This document shows positions 1-5,554 of a DNA stretch of 6,529 nt, piece by piece. Below the pieces are notes generated by a model that was not told the origin of the DNA, ran no database searches, and saw only the letters and a program-made list of their open reading frames with translations. A program made the translations under genes and the position numbers. The DNA comes from an uncultured Alphaproteobacteria bacterium (lineage in GTDB: Bacteria; Pseudomonadota; Alphaproteobacteria; Caulobacterales; Parvularculaceae). How positions within the stretch are numbered: position 1 is the stretch's first letter; every line of letters starts with the position of its first letter. The stretch lies in contig CALKYG010000061.1 in NCBI GenBank assembly GCA_938003575.1, positions 1 through 6,529 of the forward strand. The letters are read 5' to 3'.

Positions 1-89
1 CCGGTGACCGCAGAAGGGATTTCGGCGAGGGGGTCCTTCCCTTCGGTCCATCTTCCAAGCGCGAAGTTTTTAAGCGTGACGGCGTTCAT
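1..89 (-). CDS. paaZ: PaaZ-like bifunctional aldehyde dehydrogenase / oxepin-CoA hydrolase, N-terminus only
   Basis: Only the first 29 codons are present; the gene runs off the left edge. The peptide starts MNAVTLKNFALGRW and continues through TEG to SAVTG at residues 26-30. This is the N-terminal signature of PaaZ/PaaN-type proteins (a short strand, G-x-W-x-x-G, then a 'AVTG' strand before the aldehyde dehydrogenase core). The ATG at 89 is preceded by GAGGAG (complement of 96-101) six bases upstream. The gene lies 18 bases downstream of paaG on the same strand, so the two are likely cotranscribed. In the known pathway PaaZ hydrolytically opens oxepin-CoA with its C-terminal MaoC-like domain. 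Its N-terminal NADP-dependent dehydrogenase then oxidises the resulting semialdehyde to 3-oxo-5,6-dehydrosuberyl-CoA. With so few residues another aldehyde dehydrogenase is possible, but context favours PaaZ. Whether the hydratase domain is fused cannot be seen here. Confidence 0.7.
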   Translation of the reverse strand, partial: MNAVTLKNFALGRWTEGKDPLAEIPSAVT

Positions 90-107
90 TTCAGGCTCCT
101 CAAGAAT

Positions 108-899
108 TCATCGCCCATGGAACACGGGCTTGCGCTTATTCAGAAACGCAGTCACGCCCTCGCGGTAGTCTTCCGAGAGCCCGAGCTCGCGCATCCGGTC
201 GCGTTCGAGATCGAGTTGTTCGTCCAGGCGCCGCGTGAAGGCCGACCGAATGAGTTTCTTGGTTTCGGCGAGGCCGCGCGTCGGAGCGGCTGCGAACTTT
301 GCGATCATTGCGTCCGATTCCCCGGCAAGCTTCCCATCCTCAACGCATTTCCAGATGAGCCCCCATTCGGCGGCCGCTTCGGAGGGGAGGGGATCGCCGG
401 TAAGCGCGAGGCCAAGCGCGCGCGCCTGTCCTGCAAGACGCGGCAGCGCCCAGGAGCTGCCCGAGTCCGGCACGAGGCCGATATTGGCGAAGGACATGAT
501 GAACTTGGCCGACTTCGCCGCGATGACGATGTCGCACGCGAAGGCGAGCGAGGCGCCGGCGCCGGCGGCGACGCCGTTGACCGCCGCAACAACCGGCATC
601 GGCAGCGAGGTCAGGCGGCGGATCAGCGGATTGTAGCGCTTTTCAACTGACTCGCCGAGGTCGGGCGCGCCGCCGTCGGGAGCGACCGCGCGATCGGCGA
701 GATCCTGTCCCGCGCAGAAGCCGCGCCCGGCGCCGGTGATAAGCAGGGTACGGACGGAGTTGTCTGCGTCGATCCGGTCAAGCGCCTCAGCGATTTCGCG
801 GTGCATTTCGACGGTGAAGGAATTGAGGCGGTCCGGGCGGTTCAAGGTGAGGCGTGCAGCGCCGCTCTCAATCGAGAATTCAATCGTCCTGAACGTCAT
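108..899 (-). CDS. paaG: PaaG, 1,2-epoxyphenylacetyl-CoA isomerase (crotonase family)
   Basis: Complete 263-residue crotonase-fold protein, essentially the length of E. coli PaaG (262). It isomerises ring-1,2-epoxyphenylacetyl-CoA to oxepin-CoA in the cytoplasm. The family is also reported to shift the double bond of the dehydroadipyl-CoA intermediate. Visible features are the N-terminal LTLNRPDRLNSF (18-28), the first oxyanion-hole loop GRGFCAGQDL (58-67), the PaaG-typical APDLGESVEKRYNPLIRRL (78-96), the second oxyanion-hole loop NGVAAGAGASLA (108-119), GLVPDSGSSW with the presumed catalytic Asp145 (141-150), and the C-terminal SEDYREGVTAFLNKRKP (242-258). These identify PaaG rather than PaaF or a generic enoyl-CoA hydratase. 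The E. coli protein has PDCGGTW where this one has PDSGSSW; the Asp is kept. The ATG at 899 has GGGAGAG (complement of 908-914) eight bases upstream. It is transcribed divergently from paaI and is followed by paaZ. Confidence 0.95.
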   Translation of the reverse strand: MTFRTIEFSIESGAARLTLNRPDRLNSFTVEMHREIAEALDRIDADNSVRTLLITGAGRGFCAGQDLADRAVAPDGGAPDLGESVEKRYNPLIRRLTSLPMPVVAAVNGVAAGAGASLAFACDIVIAAKSAKFIMSFANIGLVPDSGSSWALPRLAGQARALGLALTGDPLPSEAAAEWGLIWKCVEDGKLAGESDAMIAKFAAAPTRGLAETKKLIRSAFTRRLDEQLDLERDRMRELGLSEDYREGVTAFLNKRKPVFHGR

Positions 900-914
900 T
901 CCCGCCGCTCTCCC

Positions 915-941
915 TTGCCTTGCGCGCCGGAGTCTTATAAT
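915..941 (+). promoter_or_regulatory. Possible promoter of paaI-paaJ
   Basis: A perfect TATAAT lies at 936-941 on the plus strand. The best upstream -35-like hexamer is TTGCCT (915-920) at a short 15-base spacing, so the match is only partial. Transcription would begin around 947-949, inside operator 1, giving a leader of about 38 bases before the preferred paaI start. The TATAAT shares bases with the -10 of the opposing paaG promoter (CTTATAAT, 934-941), so the two polymerases would compete. A weaker alternative uses TTGAAC (941-946) as -35, but no good -10 follows. Confidence 0.35.
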
Positions 942-960
942 TGAACGCTCGGTCGGTCAA
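932..960 (-). promoter_or_regulatory. Promoter of paaG-paaZ
   Basis: Read on the minus strand, TTGACC (960-955) is followed after 17 bases by TAAGAC (937-932). TATAAG (939-934) lies at 15-base spacing and is an alternative -10. Either places transcription start around 925-928, leaving a short leader of about 26-30 bases before the paaG ATG at 899 that includes the ribosome binding site. The same arrangement (TTGACC-N12-AATT-R-TAAGA) recurs upstream of paaA, which strengthens the call. The -35 and spacer coincide with the palindrome at 939-962, so a bound repressor would block polymerase. Strength and exact start are inferred from sequence only. Confidence 0.6.
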
Positions 961-962
961 TT
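939..962. promoter_or_regulatory. Operator palindrome 1, probable PaaR (TetR-family) site between paaG and paaI
   Basis: A 24-base imperfect palindrome with 18 of 24 positions symmetric. The left half reads AATTGAACGCTC and the right half GGTCGGTCAATT, centred between 950 and 951. The layout is (A/C)CG-N2-CG-N2-CGGT within AATTGA/TCAATT arms. From memory, the TetR-type PaaR of Corynebacterium glutamicum recognises a palindrome with an ACCG-N2-CG-N2-CGGT core, which this closely resembles. It sits over the paaG -35/spacer and immediately downstream of the best plus-strand -10, so one bound dimer could silence both divergent units. Phenylacetyl-CoA is the usual inducer of PaaR proteins. No regulator gene is in the window, so the assignment to PaaR is inference. 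Confidence 0.65.
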
Positions 963-985
963 CGAGATCGGCGGACGAGATGGGA

Positions 986-1420
986 ATGACGAAATCTTCG
1001 GAAGATGCGCTCGCGCTCAAGATCGCGCGAACCCTCAACGCCGCCGAAACGACGGCGCCGGTCTGGGGTTTGAAGGTCGAAGATGCAGGCGCCGGATGGG
1101 TGCGCTGCTCAATGGTCGTCGGAGACGCCATGCTGAACGGACTTGGTACGGCGCATGGCGGCATGATCTTCGCGCTTGCCGACACGGCGTTCGCTTACGC
1201 CTGCAATTCAAGGAATGTCAGGACGTTCGCGCAGCACGCCTCCGTTTCATTCCTGTCGCCGGGCCGCAAGGGCGAGAAACTGGTTGCAACGGCGCGCGAA
1301 GACGCGGCCGAAGGGCGCACTGGAGTCTATACGGTGACGGTGACCGGCGGAGATGATCGCATCGTTGCGATTTTTCAGGGATTGTCGCGCACGGCCGGCG
1401 GGCCCGTGGTGGAGGAGTAA
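986..1420 (+). CDS. paaI: PaaI, hotdog-fold acyl-CoA thioesterase of phenylacetate degradation
   Basis: 144 residues from this start (E. coli PaaI 140). It is a cytoplasmic thioesterase that hydrolyses phenylacetyl-CoA derivatives, notably ring-hydroxylated ones. It is thought to release CoA from dead-end intermediates when the pathway stalls. The diagnostic block is MLNGLGTAHGGMIFALADTA (49-68) followed by FAYACNS (69-75): HGG at 57-59 and Asp66, equivalent to catalytic Asp61 of E. coli PaaI. Later TGVYTVTV (112-119) and the IFQGLSRT strand (129-136) complete the fold. An in-frame TTG at 941 would add 15 residues but lies inside operator 1 and upstream of the likely transcription start. The ATG at 980 (146 residues) is the real competitor; 986 is favoured by GAG at 977-979, six bases before it. 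The stop TAA directly abuts paaJ, so the two form an operon. Confidence 0.92.
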   Translation: MTKSSEDALALKIARTLNAAETTAPVWGLKVEDAGAGWVRCSMVVGDAMLNGLGTAHGGMIFALADTAFAYACNSRNVRTFAQHASVSFLSPGRKGEKLVATAREDAAEGRTGVYTVTVTGGDDRIVAIFQGLSRTAGGPVVEE

Positions 1421-2623
1421 ATGTCCAACGCTTATATCTGCGATGCGGTGCGAACGCCGATCGGCCGTTACGCGGGATCGCTTTCCTCGGTGCGAACGGA
1501 CGATCTCGCCGCAATCCCCTTGCGCGCTTTGACAGAGCGCAATCCGAACATTGACTGGGCTGCGCTCGACGACATTGTCATGGGCTGCGCCAATCAGGCG
1601 GGTGAGGACAATAGAAACGTCGCGCGCATGGCGGCGCTGCTCGCGGGTCTCGGGGAAAATGCGCCAGGCACGACGGTCAATCGCCTGTGCGGCTCCGGAA
1701 TGGACGCCGTGACGATCGCCGCGCGCGCGATCAAGGCGGGTGAAGCGGACCTGATCGTCGCCGGCGGCGTTGAATCGATGAGCCGGGCGCCGTTCGTCAT
1801 GGGCAAGGCGTCAGAAGCTTTCTCGCGCAACGCCGAAATCTTCGACACGACGATCGGCTGGCGTTTCGTCAATCCGGTGCTGAAAGCGCAATACGGAATC
1901 GATTCGATGCCCGAGACGGCGGAGAATGTCGCAGCCGATTTCAACATTTCCCGCGCCGATCAGGACGCGTTCGCGCTGCGCTCGCAAATGCGCGCGTCCG
2001 CTGCGCAAAAGAACGGCAGGCTGGCGGCGGAAATCGTGGCGGTTGCGATCCCGCAACGCAAGGGCGACCCGAAGATCGTCGACCGGGACGAGCATCCGCG
2101 TGAGACGACGCTCGAAGCGCTCAGCAGCCTGAAGCCGTTCGTCAGGAAGGACGGCGTCATTACGGCGGGCAACGCGTCCGGCGTCAATGACGGCGCGGCG
2201 GCGATGATCGTCGCGTCGGAAGCGGCGGTGAAGAAATACGGGCTCACTCCGCGGGCGCGGTTCGTCGCCGGCGCCGTTGTCGGCGTCACGCCCCGCATCA
2301 TGGGCATTGGCCCGGCGCCGGCGTCGAAAGCGGTGCTGGCGAAGGCGAAGCTTTCCGTCGCTGACATGGCGGTGATCGAATTCAATGAAGCCTTCGCCTC
2401 GCAAGCGCTCGCATCATTGCGCGAGCTGGGCCTTCCCGATGATGCGGAACACGTGAACCCCAATGGCGGCGCCATCGCGCTAGGGCACCCGCTCGGCATG
2501 TCGGGAACGCGGCTGGTTCAGACTGCGACAGAGGAATTGCGCCGAACCGGCGGGCGCTATGCTCTGTGCGCCATGTGCATCGGCGTCGGGCAGGGGATCG
2601 CGAGCATCATCGAGCGCGTTTAG
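1421..2623 (+). CDS. paaJ: PaaJ, 3-oxoadipyl-CoA / 3-oxo-5,6-dehydrosuberyl-CoA thiolase
   Basis: Complete 400-residue thiolase. It performs both thiolytic steps of the pathway: cleavage of 3-oxo-5,6-dehydrosuberyl-CoA to 2,3-dehydroadipyl-CoA plus acetyl-CoA, then of 3-oxoadipyl-CoA to succinyl-CoA plus acetyl-CoA. Catalytic residues are in place: nucleophile Cys90 in VNRLCGSGMDA (86-96), His356 in GHPLGMSG (355-362), and Cys386 in CAMCIGVGQG (383-392), with NEAF at 322-325. The block GCANQAGEDNRNVARMA (55-71) is typical of the PcaF/PaaJ branch rather than generic acetoacetyl-CoA thiolases. By sequence alone PcaF (protocatechuate pathway) is hard to separate from PaaJ; the neighbours decide for PaaJ. 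The ATG follows the paaI stop with no gap, and its ribosome binding site GGAGGAG (1411-1417) lies inside the end of paaI. Translation is therefore probably coupled. Confidence 0.93.
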   Translation: MSNAYICDAVRTPIGRYAGSLSSVRTDDLAAIPLRALTERNPNIDWAALDDIVMGCANQAGEDNRNVARMAALLAGLGENAPGTTVNRLCGSGMDAVTIAARAIKAGEADLIVAGGVESMSRAPFVMGKASEAFSRNAEIFDTTIGWRFVNPVLKAQYGIDSMPETAENVAADFNISRADQDAFALRSQMRASAAQKNGRLAAEIVAVAIPQRKGDPKIVDRDEHPRETTLEALSSLKPFVRKDGVITAGNASGVNDGAAAMIVASEAAVKKYGLTPRARFVAGAVVGVTPRIMGIGPAPASKAVLAKAKLSVADMAVIEFNEAFASQALASLRELGLPDDAEHVNPNGGAIALGHPLGMSGTRLVQTATEELRRTGGRYALCAMCIGVGQGIASIIERV

Positions 2624-2655
2624 GCCCCGCCCGCAACTCATTGGCGAACCTGCTG

Positions 2656-2673
2656 ATTCCAAAAAGGAATTTT
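2656..2673 (+). terminator. Weak intrinsic terminator candidate after paaJ
   Basis: ATTCC (2656-2660), a loop AAAAA (2661-2665) and GGAAT (2666-2670) form a five-base-pair stem followed by TTT. It begins 32 bases after the paaJ stop. The stem is short and AT-containing, so termination would be inefficient. An alternative fold pairs CAAAA (2660-2664) with TTTTG (2670-2674). Position fits separation of paaIJ from paaABCDE. Confidence 0.3.
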
Positions 2674-2713
2674 GAACCGTCCCACACCCTTTCGGCGGCC
2701 GTATAGTGACCTT

Positions 2714-2732
2714 GCCGGGCGGAATGCCCGGC
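2714..2732. other. GC-rich hairpin in the paaJ-paaA spacer
   Basis: GCCGGGC (2714-2720) and GCCCGGC (2726-2732) form a perfect seven-base-pair stem around the loop GGAAT. CTT (2711-2713) and AAG (2735-2737) can extend it past a two-base bulge. No T tract follows on either strand, so it is not a standard intrinsic terminator. It could protect the 3' end of the paaIJ transcript or help factor-dependent termination. Confidence 0.4.
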
Positions 2733-2758
2733 CGAAGCCAGGAAAGGGTTGGAGTTCG

Positions 2759-3022
2759 ATGCGTCCGTCCGCTGAACGCCATTTCATGGTCCGGAGCGCT
2801 TCCGCGGCGGACGAATCCTTCGCGCATTCAGGTCATCCGCAAAATATGGACACATCCGCTGGAGCCCGCATGTTCGCTGCATTCAAATCCGCGCCGGGGA
2901 CGGGGATCATCGGCAAAAGCCGCACGTTTTCGCTGCTGCAGAATTCATTGACCGGGCGGTCAGTGAATTGTAAGAAGAATCGGGAATCGATGGGAGGCCG
3001 TCAATGTACGCCCAAATGGTGA
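2759..3022 (+). CDS. Doubtful small ORF upstream of and overlapping paaA
   Basis: An 87-codon open frame starts at ATG 2759, with GGAG (2751-2754) four bases upstream. It ends at a TGA (3020-3022) inside the paaA coding region. I do not recognise the peptide (it begins [19 protein letters not shown]); it has no visible signal peptide, membrane segment or known motif. About two thirds of its first 60 third codon positions are G or C, not clearly coding. Its 3' part runs through the paaA operator, promoter and ribosome binding site, which argues strongly for a chance frame. If real it might be a leader or a new short protein; I think this unlikely. Confidence 0.1.
   Translation: MRPSAERHFMVRSASAADESFAHSGHPQNMDTSAGARMFAAFKSAPGTGIIGKSRTFSLLQNSLTGRSVNCKKNRESMGGRQCTPKW
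2942..2969. promoter_or_regulatory. Operator palindrome 2, probable PaaR (TetR-family) site upstream of paaA
   Basis: A 28-base near-perfect palindrome with 24 of 28 positions symmetric. The left half is AATTCATTGACCGG, the right half GCGGTCAGTGAATT. The core is TGACCG-N2-CGGTCA (2949-2962). It shares the TGAMCG and CGGTCA half-sites and AATT ends with operator 1, but the gap between half-sites is 2 bases instead of 6. It covers the -35 and spacer of the paaA promoter, as expected for a repressor site. Assignment to a PaaR-type TetR regulator is by analogy. Confidence 0.7.
2948..2976 (+). promoter_or_regulatory. Promoter of paaABCDE
   Basis: TTGACC (2948-2953), 17 bases, then TAAGAA (2971-2976); TGTAAG (2969-2974) at 15-base spacing is the alternative -10. 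Transcription would begin around 2981-2984. The leader before the paaA ATG at 3004 would be about 20 bases, just enough to hold GGGAGG at 2992-2997. The same TTGACC-N12-AATTRTAAGA string occurs in the paaG promoter on the other strand, which supports both calls. Confidence 0.6.
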
Positions 3023-3996
3023 AGTCCACCGGGGAACGCCCCAAGACGCTTGACGAAATGACGCCCGAGGAACGCGCGTTTCAGCAGCGCGTCGACGCCG
3101 ACATCAAAATTGAGCCGAAGGAGTGGATGCCCGAAGGCTATCGCAAAACGCTGGTGCGGCAGATCTCGCAACATGCGCATTCAGAGATCGTCGGGCAATT
3201 GCCGGAAGGAAACTGGATCACGCGCGCGCCCACGCTCGACCGCAAGGCGATCCTCATCGCCAAGGTGCAGGACGAAGCCGGGCACGGTCTTTACCTCTAT
3301 TGCGCGGCGGAAACCTTGGGCGTCTCCCGCGATGAGATGACCGAACAGCTGCTCTCGGGCAAAGCGAAATACTCATCGATCTTCAATTATCCGACTCTCA
3401 CCTGGGCCGATATCGGCGCGATCGGATGGCTTGTCGACGGCGCGGCGATCATGAACCAGGTGCAGTTGCAGAAATGTTCATACGGACCCTACAGCCGCGC
3501 GATGATCCGCATCTGCAAGGAGGAAAGTTTTCACCAGAGGCAGGGCTATGACATCATGATGAAGCTCTGCGCGGGAACGGCCGAGCAAAAAGAGATGGCG
3601 CAGGACGCCCTCAATCGCTGGTGGCAGCCGTCGCTCATGATGTTCGGCCCTTCTGACAAGGACAGCGTCCATTCCGCGCAATCGATGGCGTGGAAGATCA
3701 AGCCTATGTCGAACGACGAGCTCCGGCAGAAATTCGTCGACCAGACCGTTCCGCAGGCAGAGTATCTCGGTCTGAAAATCCCCGATCCGGACCTGAAATG
3801 GAATGAAGGGAAGAAAGGCTACGATTTCGGGGAAATCGACTGGAATGAATTTTACGAGGTGTTGAGAGGCAACGGCCCCTGCAACAAGGAGCGTCTGGAT
3901 GCGCGCCGGAAAGCCTGGGATGACGGCGCATGGTTCCGGGACGGGTTGATGGCTCATGCGCAGAAGGCGAAAGCGCGCAGGTTGGCGGCGGAATAG
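3004..3996 (+). CDS. paaA: PaaA, catalytic di-iron subunit of phenylacetyl-CoA 1,2-epoxidase
   Basis: 330 residues; E. coli PaaA has 309. It is the bacterial multicomponent oxygenase subunit that inserts one oxygen of O2 into phenylacetyl-CoA to give the 1,2-epoxide. Ferritin-like four-helix-bundle motifs are present: [20 protein letters not shown] (57-76) with Glu61, [10 protein letters not shown] (90-99) with Glu91 and His94, GWLVDGAA (141-148) with Asp145, and [10 protein letters not shown] (172-181) with Glu174 and His177. These correspond to the known iron ligands by recalled alignment. [17 protein letters not shown] (122-138) and the C-terminal [12 protein letters not shown] (275-286) and [10 protein letters not shown] (296-305) are also PaaA-specific. 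About 19 extra N-terminal residues precede the E. coli start, common in alphaproteobacterial homologues. GGGAGG (2992-2997) sits six bases before the ATG, supporting this start. First gene of paaABCDE. Confidence 0.97.
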   Translation: MYAQMVKSTGERPKTLDEMTPEERAFQQRVDADIKIEPKEWMPEGYRKTLVRQISQHAHSEIVGQLPEGNWITRAPTLDRKAILIAKVQDEAGHGLYLYCAAETLGVSRDEMTEQLLSGKAKYSSIFNYPTLTWADIGAIGWLVDGAAIMNQVQLQKCSYGPYSRAMIRICKEESFHQRQGYDIMMKLCAGTAEQKEMAQDALNRWWQPSLMMFGPSDKDSVHSAQSMAWKIKPMSNDELRQKFVDQTVPQAEYLGLKIPDPDLKWNEGKKGYDFGEIDWNEFYEVLRGNGPCNKERLDARRKAWDDGAWFRDGLMAHAQKAKARRLAAE

Positions 3997-4005
3997 GAGA
4001 ACAAG

Positions 4006-4290
4006 ATGAAAAACGAATGGCCGCTTTGGGAAGTATTCATTCGCGGGCAGCACGGCCTTGCGCATCGGCATTTCGGTTCGCTGCATGCGCCTGACGCGGA
4101 AATGGCGATCAAGAATGCGCGGGACGTCTACACCAGAAGAAATGAAGGCGTCTCGATCTGGGTCGTCAGGGCGTCCGACATCGCGGCTTCGGCGCCAGGC
4201 GAAAAGGAGCCCCTTTTTGATCGGTCGAACTCGAAAATCTATCGCCACCCGACTTTCTACGACATCCCTGAAGAAGTGGGGCACATGTGA
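4006..4290 (+). CDS. paaB: PaaB, bridging subunit of phenylacetyl-CoA epoxidase
   Basis: 94 residues, matching E. coli PaaB (95) almost along its length. WPLWEVFIRGQHGLAHRHFG (5-24) and SLHA (25-28) are followed by YTRRNEGVSIWVVRAS (42-57) and SKIYRHPTFYDIPEEV (75-90). PaaB has no catalytic residues. It holds PaaAC heterodimers together into the larger active complex and is needed for activity. It starts 9 bases after the paaA stop, with AGGAGA (3995-4000) overlapping that stop codon as ribosome binding site. Its TGA overlaps the GTG start of paaC by four bases. Confidence 0.96.
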   Translation: MKNEWPLWEVFIRGQHGLAHRHFGSLHAPDAEMAIKNARDVYTRRNEGVSIWVVRASDIAASAPGEKEPLFDRSNSKIYRHPTFYDIPEEVGHM

Positions 4291-5057
4291 CGACGGCAGT
4301 GAAAACGGACCTCGCGATTTTCGAGCTTGCGCTCCGCATGGGGGATAACGCACTCATCCTCGCCCAGCGCGTCGGCGCCTGGTGCGGCCATGCGCCGGTC
4401 CTTGAGGAAGACATCGCGCTCGCCAATGTCGCGCTTGACCTCATCGGTCAGACCAAAATGTGGCTGTCGCTCGCCGGGGAAATCGAGGGCAGGGGGCGAA
4501 CCGCCGACGATCTTGCGTTCCTGCGCGATGCGCGGGCGTATCGCAACGTGCTGCTCGCGGAACAGCCGAACGGCGATTTCGCCCATACGCTGATGCGTCA
4601 ATTCCTGTTCGACGCCTGGCACCATCCAATGCTCCTCGCACTCAAATCATCGTGCGAGAAGCGCGTAGCCTACATTGCCGGCAAAGCGGATAAGGTGGTG
4701 CGTTATCATCTCGAGCGCTCTGAGGACCTCGTCATTCGGCTGGGCGACGGCTCTGAAGAGAGCCGCGAGCGCATGCAGGCGGCGCTCGATGCGCTTTATC
4801 CGTTCGCCGGCGAGCTGTGCGCGGCCGACGCGATCGACAGCGAACTCGCCGAACGGCGGATCGCGCCTGATCTTTCCGGGATCGGCGAGAGTTATATCGC
4901 TTATCTGAAGCGAACGCTTGGCGAAGCGACTCTGAATGCGCCATGGGACGCCGCGACCCGCAAGGGCGGCAAGAATGGAATGCACACGGAGGAACTCGGC
5001 TACATCCTCGCGGAAATGCAATGGCTGCAACGCGCCTATCCGGGGGCGAAATGGTGA
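4287..5057 (+). CDS. paaC: PaaC, structural subunit of phenylacetyl-CoA epoxidase
   Basis: 256 residues (E. coli 248). PaaC is a ferritin-like paralogue of PaaA that forms a heterodimer with it but binds no metal. It shapes the complex and helps in substrate CoA binding. Recognisable blocks are LRMGDNALILAQRVGAWCGH (16-35), APVLEEDIALANVALDLIGQ (36-55), EQPNGDFAHTLMRQFLFDAW (92-111) and the C-terminal HTEELGYILAEMQWLQRAYP (233-252). The E-x-x-H pairs of PaaA are not reproduced in the same helices, as expected. The GTG start at 4287 overlaps the paaB stop (GTGA), a classic coupled junction with no strong separate ribosome binding site. A GTG at 4299 would shorten it by four residues. Confidence 0.96.
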   Translation: MTTAVKTDLAIFELALRMGDNALILAQRVGAWCGHAPVLEEDIALANVALDLIGQTKMWLSLAGEIEGRGRTADDLAFLRDARAYRNVLLAEQPNGDFAHTLMRQFLFDAWHHPMLLALKSSCEKRVAYIAGKADKVVRYHLERSEDLVIRLGDGSEESRERMQAALDALYPFAGELCAADAIDSELAERRIAPDLSGIGESYIAYLKRTLGEATLNAPWDAATRKGGKNGMHTEELGYILAEMQWLQRAYPGAKW

Positions 5058-5554
5058 TGGCGGGCCTATCGACGAAACCGTCGCCGGCGGAGATCCGGGC
5101 TTGGCTCGAAGACGTGCCGGACCCCGAGATTCCGGTTGTTTCGGTCGTCGATCTCGGCATCGTCCGCGGCGTCGAGTGGGAGGGCGACGAACTCGTCGTC
5201 ACTGTGACCCCGACCTATTCCGGCTGTCCCGCGACCGCGGTCATCGCGCTTGAAATCGTCGAGGCCTTGCGCCGCCGCGGCGTTGAAAAGGTGCGCACGA
5301 AAACGCAATTGTCGCCTGCGTGGACAACCGACTGGATCGGCGAACAGGCGCGCGAAAAGCTGAAAGCCTACGGCATCGCGCCGCCGGCGGAAGGCGCGCG
5401 ATGCGTCGGCGATTTGAAGAGCCCGATCGTCGAATGTCCGCATTGCGGTTCGATGGCGACTGAACAGGTGGCGCGGTTCGGCTCGACGCCCTGCAAGGCC
5501 AGCTGGCGTTGTCGCGACTGCCTTGAACCGTTTGATTATTTCAAGAGCTTCTGA
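5057..5554 (+). CDS. paaD: PaaD, assembly factor for the PaaABC(E) epoxidase (MIP18/DUF59 plus zinc-ribbon)
   Basis: 165 residues from this start, exactly the E. coli PaaD length. The N-terminal MIP18/DUF59 domain shows DVPDPEIPVVSVVDLGIVR (19-37) and TPTYSGCPAT (51-60) with Cys57. LSPAWTTDWI (85-94) follows. The C-terminal metal-binding tail has C127-x2-C130, C146, and C152-x2-C155 in a GSTPCKASWRCRDC context, ending EPFDYFKSF. PaaD is required for an active oxygenase and is thought to help iron or Fe-S maturation, probably of PaaE; its precise job is not settled. The ATG at 5057 forms a TGATG overlap with the paaC stop. An ATG at 5051 and a GTG at 5054 in the same frame are alternatives that add two or one residues. 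The longer upstream open frame within paaC is a shadow. Confidence 0.94.
   Translation: MAGLSTKPSPAEIRAWLEDVPDPEIPVVSVVDLGIVRGVEWEGDELVVTVTPTYSGCPATAVIALEIVEALRRRGVEKVRTKTQLSPAWTTDWIGEQAREKLKAYGIAPPAEGARCVGDLKSPIVECPHCGSMATEQVARFGSTPCKASWRCRDCLEPFDYFKSF

Larger units (their letters stand above)
2624..2941. other. Gene-poor spacer between paaJ and the paaA operator
   Basis: About 320 bases with no protein I recognise in any frame. It contains a weak terminator-like hairpin (2656-2673), a GC-rich hairpin without a T tract (2714-2732) and one open frame of 87 codons (2759-3022) that may be chance. I looked for further copies of the TGACCG/CGGTCA half-sites here and saw none until 2942. There are no tRNA-like or IS-like ends. 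The separation and the second operator make paaABCDE a transcription unit of its own. Confidence 0.6.

Noticed and set aside
117..650. 177-codon plus-strand frame opposite paaG
   Set aside because: It is the complement of a clearly conserved PaaG sequence; the peptide is Arg/Ala/Gly-rich with no family signature, typical of antisense frames in GC-rich DNA.
1811..2499. Two minus-strand frames of 197 and 179 codons opposite paaJ
   Set aside because: Both lie wholly within the thiolase gene whose catalytic motifs are intact, and both have low-complexity Arg/Ala-rich composition. They are shadows.
2672..2707. TTGAAC (2672-2677) and TATAGT (2702-2707) as a promoter in the spacer
   Set aside because: The hexamers are 24 bases apart, far beyond workable spacing, and no other -35 fits TATAGT.
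2801..2811. TCCGC-G-GCGGA inverted repeat as another operator
   Set aside because: Short, GC-only, without the TGA/TCA arms shared by the two real palindromes; expected by chance at this base composition.
3478..4353. 291-codon minus-strand frame spanning paaA, paaB and the start of paaC
   Set aside because: It crosses three conserved plus-strand genes, has no recognisable domain and no convincing ribosome binding site; a chance open frame.
4943..5056. Upstream extension of PaaD into paaC
   Set aside because: The extra 36-38 residues come from the end of paaC read in another frame. The start at 5057 gives exactly the E. coli PaaD length with a TGATG junction.
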